NCBI RefSeq assembly: GCF_010550675.1
Contig: NZ_JAAGOA010000005.1
Location: 171,524 to 235,523 of the forward strand
Length of the DNA: 64,000 nucleotides
DNA from: Phytoactinopolyspora halotolerans
GTDB lineage: Bacteria > Actinomycetota > Actinomycetes > Jiangellales > Jiangellaceae
Reading direction: 5' to 3'
Positions 25,827-35,011 of this stretch are shown one piece after another (positions within the stretch are counted from its first letter, which is position 1; the number at the start of each line of letters is the position of its first letter). The notes beneath the pieces are model-generated. The model was given only the letters and a program-made list of their open reading frames with translations. It ran no database searches and was not told the origin of the DNA. The translations under genes were made by a program, and so were the position numbers.

Positions 25827-27556
25827 CAGCGGACGTGCCCGCACTTGCCCTGCACGATCTCAACGTGACCTTCCGGCTCGGCCGGGACAGTGTGCACGCG
25901 GCACGGGACGTCACGTTCTCCGTGCAGCCCGGCGAGATCCTCGCGCTGGTGGGAGAATCCGGATCCGGCAAGAGTGTCAGCGCCACCGCGGTCCTCGATC
26001 TGCTGCCACGCACGGCGGAACGCACCGGGCGAATCGAGGTAGGCGGCAACGACGTGACCCGGCTCGACCGTGCCGGGCTCCGCCGGCTACGCGGCAAGGA
26101 CGTCGCGATGGTCTTCCAGGAGCCGATGACCGCGCTGAACCCGGTGCTGACCGTCGGCTCCCAGATCGTCGAGGCGCTCCGGCTGCACACCTCGCTGTCC
26201 AAGGCCGCGGCCAAGGCACGTGCCATCGAACTGCTCGACCTGGTGGGCCTGCCCGATCCAGCCGCACGTTTCCGGTCGTATCCGCATCAGCTCTCCGGCG
26301 GACAGCGGCAACGGGCCGTCATCGCGATGGCGATCTCCTGCGACCCCGCCGTGCTCATCGCCGACGAGCCGACCACCGCGCTCGACGTCACGGTGCAGGC
26401 CGAGATCCTGGAACTGCTACGCGACCTGCGCCGGCGGCTGTCCTCCGCGATCGTGCTGATCACCCACGACATGGGCGTCGTCGCCGACATCGCCGACCGC
26501 GTCGTGGTCATGCGACGCGGGGAGATCGTGGAACAGGCGCCGGTGGACGAGATCTTCGCCCGGCCGCGCCACCCGTACACCCGCGAACTGCTCGCCGCGG
26601 TGCCGCATCTGGGCCGGCGCCCGGAGACGGGCAGGCTGCTGGAGCAGCCACCGGACACCAGGCAGCCCGCGGACGCCGGCGCCGCCGCCACCACCACCGA
26701 CGCCACCACTTCCATCACGGCCCCGGGCACGGCGTCCGCCCACGCGCTCGAGCTCCGCGACGTCGTGGTCGAGTACCCGGGCCGGATCGGTCGCCCGGCA
26801 TTCCGCGCCGTCGACGGCGTGACCCTGAACATTCCGCGCGGCCAGATCGTCGGACTGGTCGGCGAGTCCGGCTCCGGGAAATCGACTCTGGGCCGATGCG
26901 TGGTGGGGCTGCTGCGTGCGGCGTCGGGGCAGGTCGTCGTCGACGGCGAGGATATCTCGCAGGCGAGTCGCCGGCGGTTGCGGCGGGTACGGGCCCGCAT
27001 CGGCATGGTCTTTCAGGATCCGGCGTCGTCGTTGAACCCGCGCTACCCGATCGGCGACAGTATCGCCGAGCCCTTCCGTCTCCAGGCCGAGCCGTCGAGG
27101 CCGTCCCGTGCCGAGATCCAGCGTCGCGTCACGGCGCTGCTGGAGAGCGTCGAGCTACCCGCGGCCTGGCGGCATCGGTTCCCGCACGAGCTCTCCGGAG
27201 GTCAGAGGCAGCGGGTCGGCATCGCCCGCGCCATCGCCCTGAACCCGGCGTTGCTCGTCGCCGACGAACCCACCAGCGCCCTGGACGTGTCCGTGCAGGC
27301 GCGGGTGCTCGACCTGTTCCTCGACCTGCAGGCCCGGCTCGGCTTCTCCTGCCTGTTCATCAGCCATGATCTCGCCGTGGTGGAGCTGCTGGCGAACCGG
27401 ATCGCCGTCATGCATCGAGGCACGCTGGTCGAGCAGGGCAGCCGCGACGAGGTTCTCTACCACCCCCGCGAGGAGTACACCCAGCGATTGCTCGCGGCGG
27501 CGCCGGTCCCGGACCCGCTCGAGCAACGGCGGAGGCGCGCGGCTGCCGGCAGCTGA
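25823..27556 (+). CDS. fused DppD-DppF-type ABC ATPase
   Basis: 577 residues containing two complete oligopeptide-type ATPase domains. Domain 1: VGESGSGKSVSATAVLD, LSGGQRQRAVIAMAI, VLIADEPTTALDVTV. A linker rich in Pro/Ala/Thr (about 275-305) follows. Domain 2: VGESGSGKSTLGRCVVGLL, LSGGQRQRVGIARAI, LLVADEPTSALDVSV. Each keeps the C-terminal HPYTREL or EEYTQRLL segment typical of DppD/DppF. It is coupled to the Lrp regulator. No permease genes are present here, so unless they lie elsewhere the transporter is incomplete. The 115 bp to hemB hold only an imperfect GACGACGG/CCGTCGTC inverted repeat, possibly a shared terminator. Confidence 0.9.
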   Translation: MTADVPALALHDLNVTFRLGRDSVHAARDVTFSVQPGEILALVGESGSGKSVSATAVLDLLPRTAERTGRIEVGGNDVTRLDRAGLRRLRGKDVAMVFQEPMTALNPVLTVGSQIVEALRLHTSLSKAAAKARAIELLDLVGLPDPAARFRSYPHQLSGGQRQRAVIAMAISCDPAVLIADEPTTALDVTVQAEILELLRDLRRRLSSAIVLITHDMGVVADIADRVVVMRRGEIVEQAPVDEIFARPRHPYTRELLAAVPHLGRRPETGRLLEQPPDTRQPADAGAAATTTDATTSITAPGTASAHALELRDVVVEYPGRIGRPAFRAVDGVTLNIPRGQIVGLVGESGSGKSTLGRCVVGLLRAASGQVVVDGEDISQASRRRLRRVRARIGMVFQDPASSLNPRYPIGDSIAEPFRLQAEPSRPSRAEIQRRVTALLESVELPAAWRHRFPHELSGGQRQRVGIARAIALNPALLVADEPTSALDVSVQARVLDLFLDLQARLGFSCLFISHDLAVVELLANRIAVMHRGTLVEQGSRDEVLYHPREEYTQRLLAAAPVPDPLEQRRRRAAAGS

Positions 27557-27671
27557 GGCGGACGACGGACGGGGATCCGGTCAGTGCCGGACGACCGTCG
27601 TCGCTAGGGCAGAAACAGCCTTCCGCCGTAGTCCGAGCTCCACTGAGCTCGACGCCACGCCACGAGACTCC

Positions 27672-28643
27672 CTAAAGGCGACGGGCGACGTCGACGGCCC
27701 AGTACGTCAAGATCGTGTCCGCCCCGGCGCGACGGATGGAGAGCAGCGACTCCTCGACCGCGCGGTCCCGGTCGATCCAACCGTTCGCGGCCGCCGCCTC
27801 GATCATCGCGTACTCGCCGGAGACCTGGTAGGCGGCGACGGGGACGTCGACCAGCTCCCGGACTCGCGTGACGATGTCCAGGTAGGACAGGGCCGGCTTC
27901 ACCATCACCATGTCGGCGCCCTCGTCCACGTCCAGCCGCACCTCGCGCAGCGCCTCCACGGCGTTCGCGGGATCCTGCTGATAGGTGCGGCGGTCGCCGG
28001 TGAGCGACGACTCGACGGCGTCCCGGAACGGCCCGTAGAACGCGGACGCGTACTTCACCGCGTAGGCGAGGATGGAGACGCCGGTGTGTCCGGCCTCGTC
28101 CAGCGCATCGCGGACGGCGCCGACCTGGCCGTCCATCATGCCGCTCGGCCCGACGACGTGCGCGCCCGCCTCCGCCTGCGCCACCGCCATCCGCTGGTAA
28201 GCCTGCAGTGTGGCATCGTTGTCCACCGCGCCGTCGGGCGTCAGCACCCCGCAGTGGCCGTGGTCGGTGAACTCATCCAGGCAGAGATCCGCCATCACCA
28301 CGGTGGCGTCGCCGACCTCATGCACAACATCACGGATAGCGACGTTCAACGCCCCGTCCGGCGCGTAGCCACCAGACCCGTCGGCGTCCTTGTGTTCCGG
28401 GACGGCGAAGAGCATCAGGCCGCCGACGCCCGCCTCGACGGCTTCCACCGCGGCCTTCCGCAGACTCTCCGTCGTGTGCTGGACCACACCGGGCATCGAC
28501 GACACCGGTCGCGGTTCAGTGGCACCCTCCCGGACGAACATCGGAAGCACCAGGTGCTGCGGCTCCAGCACGGTCTCGCGGACCAGCCGGCGCAGCGCCG
28601 GCGTGCTCCGCAGCCGCCGGGGCCGTTCACGCGGATACGGCAT
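27672..28643 (-). CDS. hemB: porphobilinogen synthase (ALA dehydratase)
   Basis: About 323 residues, TIM barrel. It condenses two 5-aminolevulinate molecules. The catalytic lysines are in [13 protein letters not shown] (Lys197) and [12 protein letters not shown] (Lys249). The metal segment [17 protein letters not shown] has Cys121, Asp123 and Cys131, i.e. one Cys fewer than the classic three-Cys zinc site. The ATG at 28643 has GAGGAGA upstream. It lies 91 bp after hemD in the same direction and may be co-transcribed with rex-hemACD or have its own promoter. Confidence 0.95.
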   Translation of the reverse strand: MPYPRERPRRLRSTPALRRLVRETVLEPQHLVLPMFVREGATEPRPVSSMPGVVQHTTESLRKAAVEAVEAGVGGLMLFAVPEHKDADGSGGYAPDGALNVAIRDVVHEVGDATVVMADLCLDEFTDHGHCGVLTPDGAVDNDATLQAYQRMAVAQAEAGAHVVGPSGMMDGQVGAVRDALDEAGHTGVSILAYAVKYASAFYGPFRDAVESSLTGDRRTYQQDPANAVEALREVRLDVDEGADMVMVKPALSYLDIVTRVRELVDVPVAAYQVSGEYAMIEAAAANGWIDRDRAVEESLLSIRRAGADTILTYWAVDVARRL

Positions 28644-28733
28644 CGCCGTTCTCCTCAGCTTGTGGCTGTCATCAATGCGTACGTCCCGCACAGCGAGCCC
28701 ATGGGGCGCAAGCTTGCCGGACGTCGCATGGGA

Positions 28734-30344
28734 TTACTGGGCGCTCTTGCGCCGCGACGCGGACCGGCGCCGCTGGGACGGCCGGAGCAACGGCTCACCC
28801 GCCTCGAGCAGCGACGCCCGGCGGCTGGCACCGAAGTCGGCGACCGCTTCGGCGAGCAACTCCACCGACGGCTCCGGCGCCATCACGTCGACCCGCAGCC
28901 CGTGCTCCTCCGCGGTCTTCGCGGTAGCCGGGCCGATACAGGCGATCACGGTGTTGGCGTGCGGCTTGCCCGCGATGCCGACCAGGTTCCGCACCGTGGA
29001 CGACGAGGTGAACAACACCGCATCGAACTTGCCGGTCTTGATCGCCTCGCGCGTCGCCGCCGGCGGCGGCGCCGCCCGCACCGTCCGGTACGCGGTGACG
29101 TCGTCGACCTCCCAGCCCATCTCCGACAGACCGGCGGCAAGCGTCTCGGTGGCGATGTCCGCACGCGGCAGGAACACCCGGTTGATCGGGTCCAGCACCT
29201 CGTCGTACGGCGGCCAATCCGCGAGCAGCCCCATCGCGGACTGCTCACCGGACGGCACCAGATCCGGCTCGACACCCCAGGCACGCAGCGCCTCGGCGGT
29301 CTTCTCGCCCACCGCGGCGACCTTCAGCCCGGACAGCGCCCGGGCGTCCAGACCGTAGCCGACCAGCTTCTCCTTCACCGCACGCAGCGCGTTGAAGGAG
29401 GTGAAGGCGATCCACTCGTAGCGGCCCTCGACCATGCCCCGGACGGCCTTGTCGATCTGCTGCGGGTTCCGTGGCGGTTCGACCGAGATGGTCGGGACCT
29501 CCTCCGGAACCGCACCCGACTTGCGCAGCGCGGCGGTGAGCGAACCGGCCTGCTCCTTGGTCCGCGGAACCAGCACCCGCCATCCGAACAGCGGCTTGGT
29601 CTCGAACCAGGACAGCGAGTCGCGGTACTCGACCGCGTCGCCGACGACCAGTACGTACGGGCCTTCGGTCTTCGCGGCCTTCACCGCGCCCACCACGTCC
29701 GCCAGCGTCGAGACCAGCGTCTGCTGCTCGACCGTGCTGCCTCGGGTGACGACCGCTATCGGGGTGCTCGGCACGCGACCCGCGTCGACGAGGCCTTGGG
29801 CGACATCTGCCAGCTGCTCGGTGATACCCGTGAACACCAGTGTGTCCGCCGTACACGAGTGCAGGTCGATCTTGCCGCCGACGTCGATCAGCTGGGCGCT
29901 GCGCCGGCGACCGGACACCAGCGGGATCCCGGCGTGGGTCGGAACCGCCGTGCTGGTGGCGACGCCGGCCACGACCTCGAACGGGATGCCGCCCTTGACG
30001 CAGGAGAGCACCTCATCGCTGCCGGTCGGGTGGCTGAAGGGGTCGCCCTCGAGCAGCCGTACGACGCGCCGGCCGTTCTTCGCCGCCTGCGCCACACGCC
30101 GACCGCGCGCACTCGCGGTGAGCGCGACGCCGGCGTCGTCGACGCTGACGTCCACCACCTCGACGAGCTCCGGCGCATGCTCCAGTATCTGGTGCGGCAC
30201 GGTCTCGTCGATGACGACGACGTCCGCACCGTTGAGTGCCTCTACGGCTCGGAGTGTAAGAAGCCCGGGGTCGCCGGGTCCGGCGCCGACAAATGCGACG
30301 CCTCCAGAATCGTTGCGCTGACGCGCGTTGCGCGGAGTGGTCAC
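28734..30344 (-). CDS. hemD: uroporphyrinogen-III methyltransferase / synthase fusion
   Basis: 536 residues with two domains. Residues about 14-255 are SUMT/CobA-like (VGAGPGDPGLLTLRAVEAL, LLEGDPFSHPTGSDEV, VVAGVATSTAVPTHAGIPL, VVTRGSTVEQQTLVSTLAD). Residues about 260-505 are uroporphyrinogen-III synthase (VLVPRTKEQAGSLTAALRKSG, WIAFTSFNALRAVKEKL, VLFTSSSTVRNL). The C-terminal tail is Arg/Ser-rich. This fusion is usual in actinobacterial hem operons and supplies both the haem and the sirohaem/cobalamin branch. The GTG start overlaps the hemC stop (GTGA). Confidence 0.93.
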   Translation of the reverse strand: MTTPRNARQRNDSGGVAFVGAGPGDPGLLTLRAVEALNGADVVVIDETVPHQILEHAPELVEVVDVSVDDAGVALTASARGRRVAQAAKNGRRVVRLLEGDPFSHPTGSDEVLSCVKGGIPFEVVAGVATSTAVPTHAGIPLVSGRRRSAQLIDVGGKIDLHSCTADTLVFTGITEQLADVAQGLVDAGRVPSTPIAVVTRGSTVEQQTLVSTLADVVGAVKAAKTEGPYVLVVGDAVEYRDSLSWFETKPLFGWRVLVPRTKEQAGSLTAALRKSGAVPEEVPTISVEPPRNPQQIDKAVRGMVEGRYEWIAFTSFNALRAVKEKLVGYGLDARALSGLKVAAVGEKTAEALRAWGVEPDLVPSGEQSAMGLLADWPPYDEVLDPINRVFLPRADIATETLAAGLSEMGWEVDDVTAYRTVRAAPPPAATREAIKTGKFDAVLFTSSSTVRNLVGIAGKPHANTVIACIGPATAKTAEEHGLRVDVMAPEPSVELLAEAVADFGASRRASLLEAGEPLLRPSQRRRSASRRKSAQ

Positions 30345-31327
30345 GAGACGTTCTCCTCCTTCGGCGCCGGTGGCTCGACGCCGACAACGGCCCCGGCCCC
30401 GTCGTCGAGGAGCTCGTGGGCGAGCTGTCGCCCGAGCTCCTCAGCTTTCTCGACCGGACCGGTGACGGACTTGCGGATATTCACGGCGCCGTCACCGGAG
30501 ATGACAGCGCCCCTGACGTACAGTTCCAGCTGGACGGTCGCGCCCGTCGACGCGTCGTCCGGTGCGTAATCCCCCTCTGCGGCTACAGCGTACGCACCGA
30601 CAGGGGCGCTGCAACCGGAATCGAGGACGGCCAGCAACGTCCGCTCGGCCAGAACCGCGGCCCGCGTCGTCGGGTCGTCCACAACAGCCAGCATGTTCAC
30701 CAGTTCGGCGGCATCGGAGCGGCACTCGACCGCCAGCGCACCCTGCCCAGGGGCGGGCAACATCTGAAGAGGATCAAGCACCTCGGTCACCGAGTCCAGC
30801 CGCCCGAGCCGGGCCAGACCCGCGTGCGCGAGCACCACGCCGTCCAACTCGCCGTCGGCGACCTTGGACAACCGGGTATCGACATTGCCGCGGATCGGCA
30901 CGACCTCCAGGTCGAGCCCGAGCGCGCGTAGTTGTGCCGAACGTCGCGGCGATCCGGTGCCCACGGTCGAGCCCGGGGGCAGTTCGCCCAGCGTCAAGCC
31001 GTCCCGGGCGCAGAGCGCATCTCTCGGGTCCGCGCGCGTCGGCACCGCCGCCAGGGTCAGGCCCTCCGCGTCCGCAGTGGGCAGATCCTTCAGCGAATGC
31101 ACGGCGACGTCGACCCGGCCGTCGAGCAACGCCTCCCGGAGTGCGTTGACGAACACACCCGTGCCGCCGATGCCGGCGAGCGGCTCGTTCGACACGTCGC
31201 CGTACGTGGTGATCTCGACCAGGCGCACCTCGCGGCCGGTCGCCGCGGTCAGTGCGTCCGCGACCCCCTGGGATTGCGCCAACGCCAGCTTGCTGCCCCG
31301 GGTACCGAGCCGAAGCGGGTCGCTCAT
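30341..31327 (-). CDS. hemC: hydroxymethylbilane synthase
   Basis: 328 residues. The N-terminal LRLGTRGSKLALAQSQ, VHSLKDLPT, TVGTGSPRRSAQL, PIRGNVDTRLSK and LPAPGQGALAVE are classic porphobilinogen deaminase motifs. Cys239 in LAVLDSGCSAPVGA binds the dipyrromethane cofactor. It polymerises four porphobilinogens. It overlaps hemA by ATGA and hemD by GTGA, giving a tightly coupled hemA-hemC-hemD unit. Confidence 0.96.
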   Translation of the reverse strand: MSDPLRLGTRGSKLALAQSQGVADALTAATGREVRLVEITTYGDVSNEPLAGIGGTGVFVNALREALLDGRVDVAVHSLKDLPTADAEGLTLAAVPTRADPRDALCARDGLTLGELPPGSTVGTGSPRRSAQLRALGLDLEVVPIRGNVDTRLSKVADGELDGVVLAHAGLARLGRLDSVTEVLDPLQMLPAPGQGALAVECRSDAAELVNMLAVVDDPTTRAAVLAERTLLAVLDSGCSAPVGAYAVAAEGDYAPDDASTGATVQLELYVRGAVISGDGAVNIRKSVTGPVEKAEELGRQLAHELLDDGAGAVVGVEPPAPKEENVS

Positions 31328-32685
31328 TCCTGATCACCACGCTTCCGGTCCGGTTTGGCCACTGCTTCGATCGCGCGATGATCCAGCGCGAACAGCTCAC
31401 GAAGAGCCGTCTCGTACGATGCGCCGTCGGGCTGTGCGGCGAGTTCCTTCACTCGCACCGTCGGCGAGTGCAACAACTTGTCCACCACACGCCGCACCGT
31501 GGCGGAGACCTCGGCCCGGGTCCGCTCGTCGAGATCCGGCAGCCGCCCCTCCATCCGGGAGAGCTCTGCCTCGACCACGTCGTCGGCCATCGTCCGCAGC
31601 GCGACGACCGTGGGAGCGACCCGCTCCGAGCGTCGCGCTGTCGCGTACGCGGAAACCTCGTCGACGACGATGGCCCGCACGTCTTCCACATGGTCGGCTA
31701 CCACGCCGCCGTCGGCGTCCTGCGCCTCGGCCAACGTGGAGAGATCGGCGAGCACCACGCCGGGCAGCTCCACGACGGAGGCGTCCACGTCATGCGGCAG
31801 TGCCAGGTCGAGGATCCCGAGCGGTCGCCCGTCGCGTCGCGTGACCGCCTCCTCCACCAGGTCATAGGGGATCACCACGCCCGTGGCTCCGGTGCACGAG
31901 ATCAGCACGTCGACCTGATCGAGTTCCGCCGGGACACGACTCATCGGCACCGCGCGTCCGTTCACCGACGAGGCCAGCCGCTCGGCGTGTTCCGGTGTCC
32001 GGTTCGCCACCACGACTTCCACGCCGGCGTCCGCCAGGGTGGAAGCCGCCAGTGCGGACATGGAACCGGCGCCGACGACCAGCGCGCGGCTGCCGCTGAC
32101 CAGATCCCGCCAGGAGCGCCCGTCCACCTGCCCGATCGCCCACCCGTCCGGCGCGATCGCCGGGGCCAGGGTGGCCATCCCGACCGTGACGAGCGACCGG
32201 CCGGCCGTATCAATGTCGGTCTCGGCGTGCGCGCGCTTGCCGACCCGCAGAGCACTCTGAAAGAGTTCGCTGAGCACCCGGCCCGTCGCGCCCGAGGTCT
32301 GCGCCAGCCGGAACGCCTCCCGGACCTGACCCAGAATCTGCGTCTCCCCGACCACCATCGAGTCCAGGCCGCTGACCACGTGGAACAGGTGCGAAACCGC
32401 ACGCTCGTCGTAGTGGACGTACAGATAGGGCGTCAGCAGCTCCAGTGGCACGCCGGTGTGCGACGACAGCATCGCCCCGGCCTCTTCGACCGCTCCATGG
32501 AAGGTGGCGACGTCCGCGTACAGCTCCAGCCGGTTGCACGTGGCGACCACGACAGCCTCACAGATGTGACTCGCCGTGTGCACCTCGTCGAGGATCTTCG
32601 CCGCCGCGTCGCTGCCCAGCGCCACGTCCTCCAGCGCCTCCACCGGGGCGCTACGGTGCGACAGCCCCATCACCAGAACACTCAT
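31324..32685 (-). CDS. hemA: glutamyl-tRNA reductase
   Basis: 453 residues. It makes glutamate-1-semialdehyde from glutamyl-tRNA with NADPH, the committed step of C5-pathway haem synthesis. The catalytic Cys50 is in VVVATCNRLELY. Other motifs: MGLSHRSAPVE, VVSGLDSMVVGETQILGQV, ALVVGAGSMSALAASTLADAG (NADPH fold) and a C-terminal dimerisation domain. It overlaps rex (ATGA) and hemC (ATGA). Its product is used by HemL. Confidence 0.96.
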   Translation of the reverse strand: MSVLVMGLSHRSAPVEALEDVALGSDAAAKILDEVHTASHICEAVVVATCNRLELYADVATFHGAVEEAGAMLSSHTGVPLELLTPYLYVHYDERAVSHLFHVVSGLDSMVVGETQILGQVREAFRLAQTSGATGRVLSELFQSALRVGKRAHAETDIDTAGRSLVTVGMATLAPAIAPDGWAIGQVDGRSWRDLVSGSRALVVGAGSMSALAASTLADAGVEVVVANRTPEHAERLASSVNGRAVPMSRVPAELDQVDVLISCTGATGVVIPYDLVEEAVTRRDGRPLGILDLALPHDVDASVVELPGVVLADLSTLAEAQDADGGVVADHVEDVRAIVVDEVSAYATARRSERVAPTVVALRTMADDVVEAELSRMEGRLPDLDERTRAEVSATVRRVVDKLLHSPTVRVKELAAQPDGASYETALRELFALDHRAIEAVAKPDRKRGDQE

Positions 32686-33413
32686 CCACGAACCGCCTTC
32701 GCCAGTTCGACCGCCTGCTCGGCCGTGAGGGCCAGTGCCGCGCCGTTCTTGCGCTGTTCGTGGTAGGCCAAGATCTGCAGCTCCGTCGACAGATCGACCT
32801 TCCGGAGCTCGACCCCCTCAGGCACCTGGACCACGGCCGGAGCGAAGTTCAGGATACTGGTGATACCCGCCGCGACGACACGATCGCAGACCGCCTGCGC
32901 GGCATGCGCCGGAGTGGCCACCACGGCGATCGAGATGTTCAATGTCTCGATCACGTCTTCCAGTTCATCCGAGTGCCGGACCTTCAGGCCGGCGACTTCC
33001 TCGCCGGAGCGGCGCTCATCCGCGTCGACCAGCGCGGCGATGCGAAACCCGCGGGACGCGAAGCCACCGTAGTTGGCGAGGGCATGGCCGAGATTACCGA
33101 TGCCGATGATCACCACGGCCCAGTCCTGTGTCAGACCGATCTCGCGGGTGATCTGGTGCCGGAGGAACTCGACCTCGTAACCGACACCCCGGGTCCCGTA
33201 CGAACCGAGGTACGACAGATCCTTGCGCAGTTTCGCCGAGTTGACCCCCGCTGTCTCGGCGAGTTCGTCGGATGAGACCGTCGCCACACCGCGATCGGAC
33301 AGCGAGGTCAAGGCGCGCAGGTACAGCGGAAGCCGAGCTACCGTCGCCTCAGGCACACCACGAGGCGACGGCGCCGGCGCGAGCTGCGCCAACGGTCGAG
33401 TAGGTCGGGCCAC
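32682..33413 (-). CDS. rex: redox-sensing transcriptional repressor Rex
   Basis: 243 residues. Winged-helix N-domain (ATVARLPLYLRALTSLSDRG, VNSAKLRKDLSYLGSYGTRG) and Rossmann C-domain (VVIIGIGNLGHALANYGGF, IAALVDADERRSGEEV) that reads the NADH/NAD+ ratio. The GTG start is preceded by GGGGAG. It is the first gene of rex-hemA-hemC-hemD, the same arrangement as the rex-hemACD operon known from Streptomyces. A good Rex operator lies 97-114 bp upstream of the start, so autoregulation is expected. Confidence 0.96.
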   Translation of the reverse strand: MARPTRPLAQLAPAPSPRGVPEATVARLPLYLRALTSLSDRGVATVSSDELAETAGVNSAKLRKDLSYLGSYGTRGVGYEVEFLRHQITREIGLTQDWAVVIIGIGNLGHALANYGGFASRGFRIAALVDADERRSGEEVAGLKVRHSDELEDVIETLNISIAVVATPAHAAQAVCDRVVAAGITSILNFAPAVVQVPEGVELRKVDLSTELQILAYHEQRKNGAALALTAEQAVELAKAVRG

Positions 33414-33497
33414 GATACTCCCCGGTCGGCCGGTCCGGAATCGTCATCCCCGGGGGTGGGGTAGCACCCGGATCCGGCGGAACGTACTATGACCCCC

Positions 33498-33527
33498 ACC
33501 CTAGGGCACTTGTGAAGCCATGCACAA
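33498..33527 (-). promoter_or_regulatory. rex operon promoter with Rex operator
   Basis: An 18-bp imperfect palindrome at 33510-33527 reads TTGTGAAGCCATGCACAA, matching the TTGTGnAnnnnTnCACAA form of Rex operators. On the minus strand it overlaps a -35-like TTGTGC (33527-33522), which is 18 nt from a -10-like TAGGGT (33503-33498). Rex binding would block the -35 region. The site is 97 bp before the rex start. Confidence 0.8.
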
Positions 33528-33569
33528 AGTTGCGATCTTGGCTGACGTGGTCTATGAGGGGCCCGGCCC

Positions 33570-33685
33570 GCGAGGTGAGCCGGGAAATCCGTCCTCCCCG
33601 CCCGCGGCGAGGTCGTCGCCTAGCGGCTCCTTCCACGCCGATGCCCGTCCAAGCCCTGGAGGACGGATTTCCCGGCTCACCTCGC
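33570..33685. repeat. long inverted repeat, family 2 copy 1
   Basis: Perfect 28-bp arms at 33570-33597 and 33658-33685 enclose a 60-nt loop. Arm core: CGGGAAATCCGTCC. It begins 38 bp after the stop of the glutaredoxin-like gene and upstream of the rex promoter, so it is well placed as that gene's terminator. A related arm core occurs in the element at 38867-38969. Together with the Rex operator this accounts for the 309-bp space between rex and the next gene. Confidence 0.9.
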
Positions 33686-33722
33686 TCTCCACCCTACGGA
33701 AGGGGAGACAACGACGCGGTGG

Positions 33723-33983
33723 TCACCCGCGGCGGAAGAGGGATCGTTTGGGGGAGAGAGCTTTGCGGAGGCGGGCCTCGTCGACGCGCCAGAAGTCGTG
33801 CGTCTCGCCGTCGACGAACGTGACCGGGATCTCGTCGCCGTAGCGACGCTCCAGCTCGGGGTCGCCGGCGATGCTCTGCTCCTCCCATTCCACACCGAGG
33901 TCGCGGCAGACGCGCTCGATCACGGCGCGGGCGTCGTCGCAGAGGTGACAGCCTGGGCGGGTCAGGATCCTCACTCTGGCCAT
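33723..33983 (-). CDS. glutaredoxin family protein
   Basis: About 86 residues, a complete short thioredoxin fold: RVRILTRPGCHLCDDARAVIERV with a CHLC active site, then EIPVTFVDGETHDFWRVDEARLRKAL. It is similar to the small glutaredoxin-like proteins encoded next to hemA in many actinobacteria. The electron donor in a mycothiol-using organism is unclear. Start chosen at ATG 33983 with GGGAG 9 nt upstream. It is divergent from the HAD hydrolase gene. Confidence 0.88.
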   Translation of the reverse strand: MARVRILTRPGCHLCDDARAVIERVCRDLGVEWEEQSIAGDPELERRYGDEIPVTFVDGETHDFWRVDEARLRKALSPKRSLFRRG

Positions 33984-34132
33984 CCGTGCCATCTCCCTGT
34001 TCACCTTGGCGTCTGCGGTTTCCGTCCGCTCGATTCTCCGGCAAGCGTGGTCCGTCGGCCGAGTAAGACCGTGGATCGCGTCGTTTCGGGTTCCACGCTA
34101 CCGGGCGGACGGACGCCGCTACGCTGGAGGCC

Positions 34133-34981
34133 ATGCGCCTGAGGCGGAGTCCGGACCGGTATGACCGAGTCGGTGTGGCCGCAGCGGAGACCGCTGAGGT
34201 CACAGCAGGTGTCTATCTCCCGCCGGACTCGCGGGCAGCGGCATTCTTCGACCTGGACAACACGTTGCTGCGCGGTGCGTCGCTGTTCTACCTGGCGCGC
34301 GGACTGTATGAGCGGGAGTTCTTCCGGACCAGCGACATCGTCCGGTTCGGGTATCAGCAAACGCGGTTCCTCTTCGGGGCGGAGGATCCGGAGCATATGG
34401 ATGAGGCACGGAACGCGGCGCTGATGTTCATCGCAGGCCGATCCGTGGCCGAACTCAGCGACATCGGCGAGGAGATCTTCGACGAGCGGATGGCCGGCAA
34501 GATCTGGCCGGGCACCCAGGCGATCGCGCGGATGCACATCGATCAGGGGCAACGTGTGTGGTTGGTCACGGCGGCGCCGGCCGAGATCGCCACCATCATC
34601 GCGCAGAAACTCGGCCTGACCGGCGCCCTGGGCACGGTCGCCGAGCATCTCGACGGGTACTACACGGGGAGGCTGGTGGGAGATCTGCTGCACGGGGAGG
34701 CGAAGGCGGCGGCGGTACGCTCGCTGGCCGCCAGAGAAGGGCTCGATCTGGGCCGGTGCTCCGCCTACAGCGACTCGGCGAATGACATTCCGCTGTTGTC
34801 CCTGGTCGGCCACCCGTGCGCGGTGAACCCCGATCGGCGACTACGGGCACACGCACGCAGACACGGCTGGCGGGTCCGTGACTATCGGGGGCGGCGGCGG
34901 AACACCACACTGGGCGTCGCCGCCGTCGCCGGCGCGGCCGTGGGCAGTGTCGTCGGTGTCAGCGTCGCCCGCCGCCGATGA
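34133..34981 (+). CDS. HAD-IB family hydrolase (SerB-like)
   Basis: 282 residues. Motif I is AAFFDLDNTLLRGAS, motif II VWLVTAAPAEI, motif III/IV KAAAVRSLAAREGLDLGRCSAYSDSANDIPLL. This is the phosphoserine phosphatase-like HAD-IB group (mycobacterial serB1/serB type). A C-terminal segment GVAAVAGAAVGSVVGVSVARRR is a membrane anchor. Substrate not certain; it may act with the neighbouring acyltransferase on lipid phosphates. TACGCT (34120-34125) lies 7 nt before the ATG, so the mRNA is probably leaderless. Confidence 0.85.
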   Translation: MRLRRSPDRYDRVGVAAAETAEVTAGVYLPPDSRAAAFFDLDNTLLRGASLFYLARGLYEREFFRTSDIVRFGYQQTRFLFGAEDPEHMDEARNAALMFIAGRSVAELSDIGEEIFDERMAGKIWPGTQAIARMHIDQGQRVWLVTAAPAEIATIIAQKLGLTGALGTVAEHLDGYYTGRLVGDLLHGEAKAAAVRSLAAREGLDLGRCSAYSDSANDIPLLSLVGHPCAVNPDRRLRAHARRHGWRVRDYRGRRRNTTLGVAAVAGAAVGSVVGVSVARRR

Positions 34982-35011
34982 CCCACACGACGACGTGATC
35001 CGCTCGACGCG

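Noticed and set aside
27366-30569. 1067-codon open frame on the plus strand
   Set aside because: It is antisense to hemB and hemD, which have clear domain motifs; the open frame results from high GC and shows no recognisable domain.
33512-33843. Plus-strand frames across the Rex operator and long inverted repeat
   Set aside because: They cover regulatory DNA, the inverted repeat and the antisense of the glutaredoxin-like gene; no start signal or motif.
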